Below the pieces are notes generated by a model that saw nothing but the letters and a program-made list of their open reading frames with translations, had not been told where the DNA came from and made no database searches. A stretch of 64,000 nt of DNA. It comes from Verrucomicrobiota bacterium. Lineage in GTDB: Bacteria > Verrucomicrobiota > Kiritimatiellia > UBA8416 > JABMPJ01. Every line of letters begins with the position of its first letter. The stretch's first letter is position 1. The stretch is from the NCBI GenBank assembly GCA_018648805.1, contig JABGQM010000025.1, positions 1 through 64,000 of the forward strand. The letters are read 5' to 3'. This document shows, one piece after another, positions 8,201-15,560 of the stretch. Position numbers and translations under genes: made by a program.

Positions 8201-9398
8201 GTGCCTCCTCGCTGGCATCGACGATACGCAAGTGCGTCCAGTGGGTGTTCGAGCTAGGGACCCCGGCGAGTTGGAAAAGCCGATGAGGGACCGCCTCATC
8301 CATCCCGGCCATGCCGCGGTTGACGGGAATCCACGGCGAGGCGCAGGCATTGAAGTTCAGTGTCTTCCAGTCCCTCTTGTAGCGCTTGCCATAGATGTCG
8401 CGCGCCCTGAAATCGCGTCCGCGGTTGAACTTAAAGCGCCACTTGTTTTTGCCGCTCCAGTAAGTGGAGTACTCGCCGCGGTTGTAGAACTGGATGTGGT
8501 CGTAGACGCGTCCGTCGTAGACCAGCGTACCCCACATGCGCGTACCGTTGTAGCCGCTGTTGTACTGGCTGTTCACGACATCCGTCCCGTTGGCGATCAG
8601 GTGATACACCGGCAGCTGGTCTGCCATCACGTCGGCGGAGACATTGGTCACAGCGGTCACTCCGGGTTCCTTTGCTCCCGACCAGGCCGGCACGCCGTCG
8701 TACACGAAATAGGCAAAGTTGGGCTGCTCGTCGTCGGCATACGGAACGCGCAGCGAGTTGGCCACGCTGTCCTCAACGGTAATACGGTACCGGACGAGCC
8801 GGCGGTGCACGTGTATCGCAGCACTCATCGTCACCGAGTAGATGTTATCACCGGCTGCGGCATCGCCATCAAGGCCGCTGTCGTTCATTGCCACGTCGGT
8901 CCAGGCGGTCTGGTATGATGCGTCCGATACACGGATATAGCTGCCCGGATCCACAAGCTGGTACTGCAGAACCACGGAGCTGACACCGTCGGCATCCGTC
9001 ACCTTGGCGGTGATAAGCACCCCATTCGTTGACACGGGCTCCCGCGGCTCGTGATCCACCTGGCGAACCAGGGGCGGCACATCGTTGGTCGCAGCCAGCA
9101 CCCCGTTGGCCGCTCCCGGCGAGGGACCGCCGGACCGCCAGCTTCCGCCGAGGTCGTTGTGCAGCGCCGGATTCAGCAATTGCATCGACGTCTCGGGCGT
9201 CTCGCCGATGGTTGGCCAGGGAAAGCCCAACCCGTACGAGACCTCATCCCGTTCAATCCCGGCCGCGTCACGCAGCCGGACTGTCTCTCCTGCATTCCTG
9301 AACGTGCCCGCAAACGGCCCCAGACAGGGCACGCCGAACTTGACCGACACGGCAACCGGGTCTTGCCCCACGACAACGTACTGCTGCGGCCCCAGCAC
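5214..9398 (-). CDS. Body of interrupted secreted CotH-kinase / lamin-tail protein
   Basis: About 1,390 codons encode, in order, the rest of a first lamin-tail domain, an Ig-like segment, a CotH-like domain (core from KWRFKFNRGRDFRARDIYG to WHVMPWDLDMMYIPE, residues roughly 300-540), a fibronectin-like part, three more lamin-tail domains (starts near ILCISEVMYDPQDGSDFEFI, DLKLNEITAHTD and EHVVINQLMVHP) and a Big_9-like domain. CotH-family proteins are protein kinase-like; lamin-tail domains are common on secreted bacterial proteins. The gene is in the same frame as the piece at 9477-9974, from which only a TAG at 9477-9479 separates it. A frameshift ends it early near 5300. Either a decaying gene or assembly errors. 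Confidence 0.75.
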   Translation of the reverse strand: MLGPQQYVVVGQDPVAVSVKFGVPCLGPFAGTFRNAGETVRLRDAAGIERDEVSYGLGFPWPTIGETPETSMQLLNPALHNDLGGSWRSGGPSPGAANGVLAATNDVPPLVRQVDHEPREPVSTNGVLITAKVTDADGVSSVVLQYQLVDPGSYIRVSDASYQTAWTDVAMNDSGLDGDAAAGDNIYSVTMSAAIHVHRRLVRYRITVEDSVANSLRVPYADDEQPNFAYFVYDGVPAWSGAKEPGVTAVTNVSADVMADQLPVYHLIANGTDVVNSQYNSGYNGTRMWGTLVYDGRVYDHIQFYNRGEYSTYWSGKNKWRFKFNRGRDFRARDIYGKRYKRDWKTLNFNACASPWIPVNRGMAGMDEAVPHRLFQLAGVPSSNTHWTHLRIVDASEEAPADQYEGDLWGLYLAIEHLDGRFLGERDLPDGNTYKIQGGAGNKKNQGPTQPLDNSDWNTFWAASANLNSVAWWRSSFSVEGFYGFRAINRAIGNVDLRDSANYYMYHHPDGRWHVMPWDLDMMYIPETHWSGVIRADRCLDHAEIRTEFRNRCRELLDLLFSDSDRHGGQAAQVVEELSQIVNPAGVPLTMVDVDEYMWNYHPRTASDHRGQWYVTPKTQDHGGGTWTRSLPTPDHEGFQQNMIDYMYDTRPDGGFTVGDGDERGYGFGFLSQEAADSAIPDRPTMTYSGPAGFPVDNLQFQTGPFSDPNGAGTFGAMQWRIGEIANPSSTNFNAGDDWQYEIEARWESDVLPSYSSTVEVTTDSLKEGRTYRARVRMMDDTGRWSHWSAPVQFVAGPPDGAPALRDILCISEVMYDPQDGSDFEFIELHNCSDTQTVDLAGVAFTRGVDYAFATNVSLPPGGYLLVVKADAADDFLAFRNYYGLSGGVPIYGPYDGKLSNGGEEIRLKPASGAGSLVSFTYNDGIGWPLAADGAGHSLVPTVLSGQADGALDYSGSWRASTYIGGSPGVADPVIDPDLKLNEITAHTDYTNAAHPGYDSNDWLELYNARTSGVSLADWYLSDSDSNLKKWAIPASNTIAAQGWKVFDEVTGFHNPITAGFGLDKAGEQVFLSYLPGTSEDRVADAVRFQGQENGASLGRYPDGGDHWHTTALTPATTNALAAEHVVINQLMVHPPDGSSEYVVLYNPAGTAAELWNDVGTYRMAGGIGYSFPSNTMIAAHDYVTLVPFSPANAADVSAFETAYGLPPGQTYLLGPYDGKLENGGERVSLQRPQAPDAEGEDVSWVVVDEVIYSGHAPWPTNTHASGYALQRIHTRTSGNDPGNWLGQPAGLVSARVFVTFPASVDTLYMPFSENVTAAINSGQVSGSVHEVRFFLDGALLGSDATSPYSTPLNYTHVSNVTSYTARGSHRRQRDQKLDRHRIQYPQRRPRAAG

Positions 9399-9476
9399 AG
9401 TCCCGGAAGGGAACCTGTAGGAAACACCCGCAGAGAAGTACCATCCACCGAGATCAACGGCGTTCGTGCCTGCATT

Positions 9477-9974
9477 CTACAGTTCCACGAACTCAACGAA
9501 CTCCGTCTTAATGTCAGGATCGTAGTGGATCTCGTTGATGACGATGTCGTTGGAGGCGATGACAATGCTCGGGGTGCTGTTCGGGTCGGTGGGGTCGCTG
9601 GCACCGAAGACTTCGATGCCGTCCGGGTAGGTGTCGTTGTCGCTGTCAGGGTCGTGCGGGTCGGTGCCGATGAATTGGAAGCCTTCAGTTCCACCGGACG
9701 GGTCGTCGAGAGGGAGGTCGCTGTTCGGGTGGTTCCGTTGATTGACGTTGGCCACAAGCGTCCCGGACAGGCCAGCGGCTGAATCACCGTCGGTGCTGTG
9801 ATCGAAAGTCTGGCTGGCCGAGCCGGGATACGGCGGGGCATTCACGGCACCTCGCACATCCCCGTGGGCGGGGGTCGGCGCATCGACCACGAAGATCGCG
9901 TCGGCAGCGGCTACAGTCACAGAGGCGGTCGCGGCAGCCAAGGCTGCGAACAGTATTTTGATGTGTCTTTTCAC
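9477..9974 (-). CDS. N-terminal piece of the interrupted CotH/lamin-tail protein
   Basis: 165 codons from a GTG start: signal peptide KILFAALAAATASVTVAAA, a short region, then acidic TSP3-like calcium repeats (DPHDPDSDNDTYPDG, SDPTDPNSTPS), and the start of a lamin-tail domain that reads IVINEIHYDPDIKTEFVEFVEL and then hits TAG. After that stop the same frame goes on NAGTNAVDLGGWYF, exactly the expected continuation, where families usually have Tyr before Asn. So a single TAT/TAC-to-TAG change explains the break. TAG is used as a normal stop elsewhere in the window (for example 3929 and 11084). Confidence 0.75.
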   Translation of the reverse strand: MKRHIKILFAALAAATASVTVAAADAIFVVDAPTPAHGDVRGAVNAPPYPGSASQTFDHSTDGDSAAGLSGTLVANVNQRNHPNSDLPLDDPSGGTEGFQFIGTDPHDPDSDNDTYPDGIEVFGASDPTDPNSTPSIVIASNDIVINEIHYDPDIKTEFVEFVEL

Positions 9975-10059
9975 GTCTTGTATTGAGGTAAAAGGGTGGC
10001 CTGTTGCAATGCATGCAGAGCCATTCGGCCACCAGAATCTTCACTCTCAGGCGACAAAA

Positions 10060-10136
10060 CCGCCGGCAATCGGTTTCCCGACTGCTTGCCCCGCACCGTG
10101 CCCCGCGAATGCGGGGCTCTGGTGCGGGGCCGGCGG
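10060..10136 (-). terminator. Terminator stem interrupted by a 45-nt nested palindrome
   Basis: Half-stem 10060-10073, loop TTTC 10074-10077, and the other half split into 10078-10085 and 10131-10136. The insert 10086-10130 has outer arms GCCCCGCACC/GGTGCGGGGC (10088-10097, 10121-10130) and inner arms GCCCCGC/GCGGGGC (10100-10106, 10111-10117). Copy C shows the uninterrupted stem. Confidence 0.6.
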
Positions 10137-10173
10137 ATCTTTCTCAACCCATGCGCTCTACAGGACGGGGCAC

Positions 10174-10257
10174 GCATCCTGCATCCTGCATCCTGCATCC
10201 TGCATCCCGCATCCTGCATCCTGCATCCTGCATCCCGCATCCCGCATCCCGCATCGC
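10174..10257. repeat. Heptamer array (GCATCCY)x12
   Basis: Twelve consecutive 7-nt units, GCATCCT or GCATCCC, the last GCATCGC running into the GCGCC hairpin. It lies immediately downstream of the orphan gene tail at 10275. Confidence 0.95.
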
Positions 10258-10274
10258 GCCGCAGGCGCTTCCCC

Positions 10275-10322
10275 CTACTTCCCGTAGATCAGCGTTCCGG
10301 GGGTGGCTGCGGCTACAGTTGA
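10275..10322 (-). pseudogene. Orphan gene end encoding the TPGTLIYGK tail
   Basis: The last 15 codons read STVAAATPGTLIYGK followed by TAG. The final nine residues are identical to the end of the protein at 14452. No homologous gene body precedes it; the upstream sequence is the spacer in front of the MntA-type gene at 10403. It is best read as the 3' remnant of a lost secreted-protein gene. Confidence 0.6.
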
Positions 10323-10402
10323 TCGTGCATTTTGGGTGCACATGTTGTTCCTTGCGCGTGGCTGCCACTTCGACGTATTCTTCTTTAGCGAGGAGTTTGA
10401 GA

Positions 10403-10672
10403 ATGCTTTCACCACGGGACAAAGCCGAGATTGAGGATATCGCCCGCCGCTACGGCGTCGCCCGAGTGCTGCTGTTCGGCAGCAGTGCCACGGATTCATC
10501 GGAGGCCCATGACATCGACCTAGCCGTCGAAGGGTTGGCGTCGGCGCGTTTTTTTTCCTTCTATGCTGACCTGATCTTTGGTCTTTCAAAGCCCGTGGAT
10601 CTCGTGGACCTGGGCCGCAAGAGCATGTTCACCGATATCATAAGGCGTGAAGGAATTCCCGTCTATGGCTGA
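10403..10672 (+). CDS. mntA: MntA-like nucleotidyltransferase antitoxin
   Basis: The 89-residue minimal nucleotidyltransferase has the signature G26-S-S...D37-I-D39 (GSS, ten residues, DxD). In characterised MntA-HepT systems this enzyme transfers AMP to a tyrosine of the HEPN toxin and so inactivates it. ATG 10403 is chosen because AGGAG at 10391-10395 sits 7 nt upstream; the open frame extends further 5' without support. It overlaps the HEPN gene by 8 nt. Confidence 0.88.
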   Translation: MLSPRDKAEIEDIARRYGVARVLLFGSSATDSSEAHDIDLAVEGLASARFFSFYADLIFGLSKPVDLVDLGRKSMFTDIIRREGIPVYG

Positions 10673-11084
10673 ACTGACCGAAAGGATTGCGGCGGAGTTG
10701 GAGAACATAGACGGAGTTCTGGCACGTGTGCCAGCAGTCGAGTCTCTTGCGGATCTGTCCGAATTGGAACTGGCAGGAGTGGCGGCGCTGATCCAGTCCT
10801 TCTATAACGGCGTCGAGAACATCGTGAAACAGGTATTGCAGGCCCGCGGAATCGCTCTGCCCACCGGTGAGTCGTGGCACAAGGAGTTGCTGGAATCGGC
10901 ATCAACGGCCGGCGTACTTTCGAGCGAGACGGCGCTTAGCATTCGGGACTATTTGGCTTTCCGGCATTTCTTCACGCACGCCTATGCCTTCGATGTCGAC
11001 CCGCAACGACTGGAGCCGTTGGTTGCCAATCTCGTCCGTGTTGACGCAGCATTCAGGCGTGATCTGGCGCAGGTGACTTCCTAG
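10665..11084 (+). CDS. hepT: HepT-like HEPN ribonuclease toxin
   Basis: The 139-residue helical protein contains the HEPN signature R100-HFFT-H105-A-Y107, that is Rx4HxY, where the tyrosine is the known AMPylation target of MntA. The start ATG 10665 lies inside the antitoxin 3' end (8-nt overlap, GAAGGAA upstream), so the two are coupled. A GTG at 10647 is an alternative giving six more residues. Ends in TAG. Known members act as tRNA-targeting RNases. Confidence 0.88.
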   Translation: MAELTERIAAELENIDGVLARVPAVESLADLSELELAGVAALIQSFYNGVENIVKQVLQARGIALPTGESWHKELLESASTAGVLSSETALSIRDYLAFRHFFTHAYAFDVDPQRLEPLVANLVRVDAAFRRDLAQVTS

Positions 11085-11105
11085 CCCACCGCGCCACCCT
11101 ACCAG

Positions 11106-11143
11106 ACAAAACCGCTGGCAATCGGTTTCCCGACTGCCGGTGG
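11106..11143 (-). terminator. Intrinsic terminator of copy B
   Basis: A 14-bp stem at 11112-11143 with a GAAA-type tetraloop on the minus strand is followed by TTTTGT (11111-11106). One G-T pair and small mismatches are tolerated. It would end transcripts from the gene remnant at 11324 and from the VapBC module. Confidence 0.65.
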
Positions 11144-11230
11144 CCATTCTTCAACGCATGCGCTCTACAGGACGGGGCACGCACCTGCCCGCCTCAATGG
11201 GCGCAGCCCTTTTGGGCGGGTCCCGCACCT

Positions 11231-11307
11231 TGCGCCCTGCGCCCTGCATCGTGCATCGTGCATCGTGCATCCTGCATCCTGCATCCTGCACCTTGCATCC
11301 CGCATCG
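11231..11307. repeat. Heptamer array (TGCATCS)x11
   Basis: Eleven 7-nt units: two TGCGCCC, three TGCATCG, three TGCATCC, then TGCACCT, TGCATCC, CGCATCG, running into the GCGCC hairpin. Confidence 0.95.
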
Positions 11308-11323
11308 CGCCGAAGGCGCTCCC

Positions 11324-11487
11324 CTACCTCCCGTAAACCAGCGTCCCCTTCCTTCCACCCACCGGATTACTCAGGCCGATGTTGATGGTGTCAGGTACAT
11401 AGCTGTCCCAGATCGTGCGGTCGGTGTTGTACAGCTCAAGCCAGTTCGGGTAGTGGTCAACAAGAAGCAAGCCCTGATCTGCCGGCG
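11324..11487 (-). pseudogene. 3' remnant of a lamin-tail-type gene with the GTLVYGR tail
   Basis: Directly after the toxin stop at 11488 the frame reads through about 50 codons including DHYPNWLELYNTDRTIWDSY, a lamin-tail-domain-like piece, and ends GGRKGTLVYGR-TAG. The gene body is missing; the VapBC module sits where it should be. Compare the lamin-tail phrase NDWLELYNARTSG in the giant protein at 5214-9398. Confidence 0.6.
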
Positions 11488-11922
11488 CTATGGTTCCGTG
11501 ATAACGTCGGTGCCTTGCGGCCATGCGCGGCGGAAATCACGGGCATTGAGCGTAAGAAGCTTGTCGACTTTCGATTTCTCGGCAGCAAATGCCGCAAGCG
11601 CATCGTAGACAACGCCTCCGCTGAGGCCAAGGGCGGACATGTTGTCGAGGACCCGCCGGTAGTCGCCGCGACGCAGTTCGACGATCGTTCCCACGGACTC
11701 GATGTCATCACGAATGAGACGGCGGGCCGTGTCCGGGCTGATTCGGGGCTGGACCGGAAGCGTGCTGAGCACAGCATAGGTTTCAGCCAGCGTATGGGTC
11801 GCGACCAGCAGGTCGAGCTTCCCTTGTTTGGCGCGAAGGAGCCAGGGAAACGCACGGTCGTGCGCGGGGTGCGATTCAACCATGGCGGCAACCAGCACCG
11901 ACGTATCCGCCAATACTCTCAC
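11488..11922 (-). CDS. vapC: PIN-domain toxin, VapC type
   Basis: The 144-residue PIN RNase has the acidic set D6 (VLADTSVL), E47 (LAETY), D107 (VVYDALAA) and D129 (LNARDF). GTG 11922 is preferred: GGGGAG lies 7 nt upstream, the product starts MRVLADTS as VapC proteins do, and it overlaps the antitoxin stop by 4 nt (GTGA). ATG 11937 is the alternative. The gene abuts a broken lamin-tail gene remnant downstream. Confidence 0.88.
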   Translation of the reverse strand: MRVLADTSVLVAAMVESHPAHDRAFPWLLRAKQGKLDLLVATHTLAETYAVLSTLPVQPRISPDTARRLIRDDIESVGTIVELRRGDYRRVLDNMSALGLSGGVVYDALAAFAAEKSKVDKLLTLNARDFRRAWPQGTDVITEP

Positions 11923-12185
11923 CGCATGTCTCCCCATCCGGCTGCGCGGCGGAGTCTTGTCTGACGGTGCGCCGCAACCGCCTTCCGCAGATCGCCAGCG
12001 GGGGCGCTCGATACAACCAGAAGGCCGTTCTTGCTCTTCACCGCACTCCGTTCGTTCACCGGGCGCAGGACAATGCAGTCCGACTGCTCCTGGAGATCAA
12101 GAAGATCGCCCGGTTCGAGCGCGAAATCGTCCCGCACCGCTTTGGGCAGCACCATTCTTCCTGACTTGTCCAAAACAAGCTGCAT
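11919..12185 (-). CDS. vapB: AbrB/MazE-fold antitoxin, VapB type
   Basis: 88 residues with the SpoVT/AbrB swapped-hairpin pattern MQLVLDKSGRMVLPKAVRDD and EPGDLLDLQEQ. It should bind the PIN toxin through its C-terminus and the operator through its N-terminus. AAGGAGG lies just upstream of the ATG. A 9-bp inverted repeat at 12207-12235 is the candidate operator. Confidence 0.88.
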   Translation of the reverse strand: MQLVLDKSGRMVLPKAVRDDFALEPGDLLDLQEQSDCIVLRPVNERSAVKSKNGLLVVSSAPAGDLRKAVAAHRQTRLRRAAGWGDMR

Positions 12186-12206
12186 GAGGTCCTCCTTTGA
12201 TTCGGT

Positions 12207-12235
12207 AATGGCAATGTATCACCCCAATTGCCATT
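12207..12235 (-). promoter_or_regulatory. Inverted repeat, candidate VapBC operator
   Basis: AATGGCAAT (12207-12215) and ATTGCCATT (12227-12235) are perfect 9-nt reverse complements separated by 11 nt, 20-50 nt upstream of the antitoxin ATG. AbrB-type antitoxins autoregulate through such sites. Confidence 0.5.
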
Positions 12236-12687
12236 GGTCAACGCCGCACTTCACATTCCTACGGAAGCCGGCGGGACTTCTGAACCACGAATTGAGAATG
12301 ATCGAAGCTCGCCCAGAGAGATCTTGCAGTGGGTGAACGTTTTCGCGAGCGGACCGAAGAAGGGGTGTTGGGTGTCCGGCTGGAAAAGGATCCGTCTCTA
12401 TCTCGTCATCTGAAGCAACTGACACGAACGTCAGTGGGGGTCAGCCATTAGCCGCCCCCCCGGCGTCCCGCCGGACTATTCGGGGAAATGACTCATTCCT
12501 ACAAGCTGCTGAATGTCAATGTGATACGAAAAGAGTCATAGACAAGACGGTTGCCTGACCTGCATCACTGCTGACAAGAACATCCCGCGCTACCCCATCA
12601 AGTGCTTAGAAGAGCCGCAGTTGCGGCCCATCCTTCGCGCTTCGCCACGCGTCCCGCGTGGTAAACTTGCTCTACGGAGGGCAAGCT
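12236..12687. other. Spacer without recognisable genes
   Basis: No supported coding frame. Two short perfect hairpins with a TCC loop are present: CCGGCG/CGCCGG at 12460-12474 and CCACGCG/CGCGTGG at 12645-12661. Confidence 0.5.
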
Positions 12688-12805
12688 GCGACTGGGCTAC
12701 AGGCTCGTGTTGCCCGTCCCGACGTACGTCGGGACGTGGCCTGTTGCAATGCATGCAGCCATTCGTCCAGTGGGAGTATGTGGGTGTGTGAGTGTGTGGG
12801 TGCGT
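12688..12805 (+). repeat. Dispersed repeat block (mate at 2720-2835)
   Basis: Second copy of the block with CGACGTACGTCG and GGCCTGTTGCAATGCATGCA, ending in a GTGTGGG-rich tract directly before the IS left end. Confidence 0.75.
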
Positions 12806-12859
12806 GGGCAAGGTCCCGTCCTGAAATAGGTTGTCACTTTGCAGAGAGGAAAGCAACCT

Positions 12860-13255
12860 ATGGGAAAAGAGTACATACGGTATAGCGAGGCGTTCAAACG
12901 GCAGGTGATTCAGGATCTTGAGAGCGGGAAGCTCCGCAGTTTGGGTCATGTGCGTCGAGTTTACGGTATACGTGGATCGACAACGGTTGAACGTTGGGTA
13001 AAGAAGTATGGATCAGAAGCCATTCAACCGAAGATTATTCGAGTGGAGACGATGAAAGAACGAGACGAACTGAAGGAAGCCCGGAAGCGGATCCGAGACC
13101 TGGAAGCCGCAGTGGCCGATGCACACATTGATTACTGCCTCGAGAAGGGCTACTTGCAGGTGGCCTGCGAGCGGATGGGCGTGGATATGGAGAACTTTAA
13201 AAAAAAGAACGCTATGACGCTATCCACTGCACGAAAGCCGCGCAAGGGGCGATGA
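12860..13255 (+). CDS. IS3-family transposase OrfA
   Basis: 131 residues with a helix-turn-helix of the transposase_8 type (YSEAFKRQVIQDLESGK ... STTVERWVKKYG) and a C-terminal leucine-zipper-like coiled coil (KERDELKEARKRIRDLEAAV). It binds the IS ends. ATG 12860 has GAGAGGAAAG upstream; a TTG at 12839 in frame lies within the terminal repeat and is unlikely. A run of eight A (13199-13206) near its end is the probable frameshift site. Confidence 0.9.
   Translation: MGKEYIRYSEAFKRQVIQDLESGKLRSLGHVRRVYGIRGSTTVERWVKKYGSEAIQPKIIRVETMKERDELKEARKRIRDLEAAVADAHIDYCLEKGYLQVACERMGVDMENFKKKNAMTLSTARKPRKGR
13199..13207 (+). promoter_or_regulatory. Probable programmed -1 frameshift site (A8G)
   Basis: AAA-AAA-AAG in the orfA frame contains the A-AAA-AAG slippery heptamer used by IS3 elements. 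The -1 frame is open from here (ERYDAIHCTKAAQG) into orfB, so slippage would make an OrfAB fusion transposase. Confidence 0.65.
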
Positions 13256-14079
13256 AACTGCCGGTAACAAAGCTGTGCGAAAGAGCAGGAATGACTCCTC
13301 AGAACTTCTACAAGAGGCGCGAGGTCCGTCGACGCAAGAAGGTTGATGAGGGGTTGATCAAGCGCTTGGTGGAGACCGAGCGTGCTCTACAGCCCCGGCT
13401 GGGAGGTCTGAAGTTGCACAGCATGCTGCGCGAGGAGTTGGCTTCTGAAGGCGTGAGCCTTGGGCGTGATCGCTTCTTTGAGGTCCTTAAGAATCAAGCC
13501 CTTCTGCTGGAGCCACTTCCGAAGGCACCGCGAACGACGAATAGCGCGCACAGCCTTCCTGTCTTCACCAACTTGGTCAAAAAGACGGAGCAGACAGGCC
13601 CCAACCAGGTGTGGATCAGTGACATCACCTATATTCGCACACGCGAAGATTTTGCATACCTGAGTTTGATCACCGATAAGTACTCGCGGAAGGTTGTCGG
13701 GTATCACTTGGGACGTACGCTGGAGACGCAGGATACGCTCACGGCCCTGAAGATGGCTTTGGCTCAACTGCCTGAAGGAGCTAAGCCCGTACACCATTCT
13801 GATCGTGGGTGCCAATACTGCAGCCACGAGTACGTCAAGGAGCTCAAAGCGCACGGCCTTGAAGTAAGCATGACAGAGGTGAATCATTGCGCAGAGAATG
13901 CCCAGGCTGAACGGGTGAACGGAATCCTGAAGCAAGAGTACTTCCTCAACTACGAGTTCCGGAGTGTGGATCAGGCGCAACGGGCTGTCGATGAAGCCGT
14001 CCGCTTATACAACGCACGTCGTCCGCATCGGTCATTGAAGCTACGCACTCCAGAACAGGTGCATCGGGACGCCGCGTGA
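13252..14079 (+). CDS. IS3-family transposase OrfB (DDE integrase domain)
   Basis: 275 residues with the rve integrase core. The catalytic triad is visible as D in WISDITYIRTRE, D in VHHSDRGCQYCS and E in NAQAERVNGILKQEYF, and the C-terminus has the usual YNARRPHRSL motif. The ATG overlaps the orfA stop by 4 nt (ATGA). It is full length, so the element may be active. Confidence 0.92.
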   Translation: MKLPVTKLCERAGMTPQNFYKRREVRRRKKVDEGLIKRLVETERALQPRLGGLKLHSMLREELASEGVSLGRDRFFEVLKNQALLLEPLPKAPRTTNSAHSLPVFTNLVKKTEQTGPNQVWISDITYIRTREDFAYLSLITDKYSRKVVGYHLGRTLETQDTLTALKMALAQLPEGAKPVHHSDRGCQYCSHEYVKELKAHGLEVSMTEVNHCAENAQAERVNGILKQEYFLNYEFRSVDQAQRAVDEAVRLYNARRPHRSLKLRTPEQVHRDAA

Positions 14080-14086
14080 AAATTTT

Positions 14087-14128
14087 CGCCCCTCCTCCGG
14101 AGGAGGGGCGAAGGGGGCTCCGCCCCTT
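14087..14128 (+). terminator. Two tandem GC-rich hairpins after orfB
   Basis: 14087-14110 is a 24-nt perfect palindrome (CGCCCCTCCTCC and complement). 14111-14128 forms a second stem AAGGGG/CCCCTT. No U tract follows. Confidence 0.5.
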
Positions 14129-14287
14129 CGAAGAGCCAAGAAAGAACAACAGTGAGAACAGATTCAGAGTGACAACTTTAAATCAGGACTCGACCCACAG
14201 ACACACATACCCACGCACTCACATACATGGCGCGTTGCCAGCTGCCGGGCATGAATCATGCGCCCCATCTTTACGCCACTCCTGTCC

Positions 14288-14470
14288 GCAAAACAAAACC
14301 GCCGGCAGCCGGTTTCCCGACTGCCGGCGGATCTTTCTCAACCCATGCGCTCTACAGGACGGGGCACGTATCCCGCATCCCGCACCTGCCCTCCCGCTTG
14401 GGAGCGTAGCGACCTTGCGGAGGGTCCTGCATCGCGCCGCAGGCGCTCCCCCTACTTCCCGTAGATCAAC
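14288..14470 (-). repeat. Tail-terminator cassette, copy C (attached to an intact gene)
   Basis: After the TAG at 14452-14454 come hairpin 14434-14446, a shortened heptamer stretch carrying the 43-nt palindromic element (14385-14427), the GCGCTCTACAGGACGGGGCA stretch and the terminator. Here the gene body is intact, which shows the natural position of the cassette. Confidence 0.8.
14290..14330 (-). terminator. Strong intrinsic terminator
   Basis: A 14-bp stem (14299-14330) with a GAAA tetraloop on the minus strand is followed by TTTTGTTTT (14298-14290). It ends the transcript of the gene at 14452-15108. Confidence 0.8.
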
Positions 14471-15054
14471 GTCCCGGGGGTGCTGCCGCCGCCTATCGCA
14501 GCAGAGATTTCAATGCCGTTCACCCGAACGCCAGACGTGAATGCGTCTACGTTAGTAAGGTCAAGCGTTCCAGTCGTGGACGTCCATGTTCCCGTGAATG
14601 CTAAATCATCATTGGCCTTCGGCGGAACTCGTCCTCCAGAGGTCGTCAATAGGGTGTCGCCCGTAGTGTTTGACCCTGCCTTCGCCGTGATAATGTTATT
14701 GTACACCGTATTGTTGTCATCATAGGAGTACCAAGTAATCTCATACGCGGTGTTGGCATCCAATCCGGAGATGCTGAAGTCCACGGACGTACCATATAAC
14801 CAGTCATTGTAGAGATTGGCATACGTAAAACCGGGATCCACGCCATCAACAGCGGCGCCGCGTGTAATTATCCCGCCGGCTCCGGTGATCCCTAGAGTGA
14901 TACCGCCATCACTGGCTCCACTAGTAGTCCCTGCGATGAATCCAGTCTGCACGGTACCAGCGTTAAAATCGACGCTCAATAGAGCGGCGTGCGCGGTCGG
15001 TGCGAGTGCGAGAACCATGCCCGCGATTGCAAACAATGTAATTAGTTTTTTCGT

Positions 15055-15560
<506 letters not shown>

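Larger units (their letters stand above)
9996..10310 (-). repeat. Tail-terminator cassette, copy A
   Basis: Read on the minus strand: orphan tail codons, TAG stop (10275-10277), hairpin GCGCC-NNN-GGCGC (10256-10268), twelve GCATCCY heptamers (10174-10257 on the plus strand), a conserved stretch with GCGCTCTACAGGACGGGGCA (plus strand, about 10153-10172), then a terminator stem. Copies B (11104-11345) and C (14288-14470) have the same order. In this copy the terminator stem is split by a 45-nt nested palindrome. Confidence 0.8.
11104..11345 (-). repeat. Tail-terminator cassette, copy B
   Basis: Same order as copy A on the minus strand: gene tail, TAG (11324-11326), hairpin 11307-11319, eleven heptamers (11231-11307, GCATCGT and GCATCCT types), a palindromic 40-nt insert at 11184-11223 (CCTGCCCGCC...GGGCGGGTCC), the GCGCTCTACAGGACGGGGCA stretch and the terminator stem 11112-11143. 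Confidence 0.8.
12812..14196 (+). mobile_element. IS3-family insertion sequence
   Basis: Two overlapping frames (orfA, orfB) lie between imperfect terminal inverted repeats: 12812-12840 and 14167-14196, sharing GTCCTGA and GTTGTCACT with a one-base spacing difference. The exact outer limits are uncertain because both ends merge into inverted GTGTGGG/CACACCC tracts; a TG...CA terminus would give 12822-14186. An IS3-type A8G slippery site and coupled ATGA start suggest production of OrfA, OrfB and OrfAB. Ends identical to the element at 2858-3129. Confidence 0.85.

Noticed and set aside
9477..9479. TAG as a recoded (readthrough) codon
   Set aside because: TAG is a normal terminal stop of several genes here (3929, 11084, 14452) and no suppressor tRNA or stimulatory structure is visible; a mutation or error is simpler.
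10174..11307. Repeat arrays resembling a degenerate CRISPR
   Set aside because: Units are contiguous 7-mers without spacers; no cas genes are present.
9996..14470. Integron-type attC array
   Set aside because: No integrase, no R'/R'' core sites; the cassettes carry a gene tail and an intrinsic terminator.
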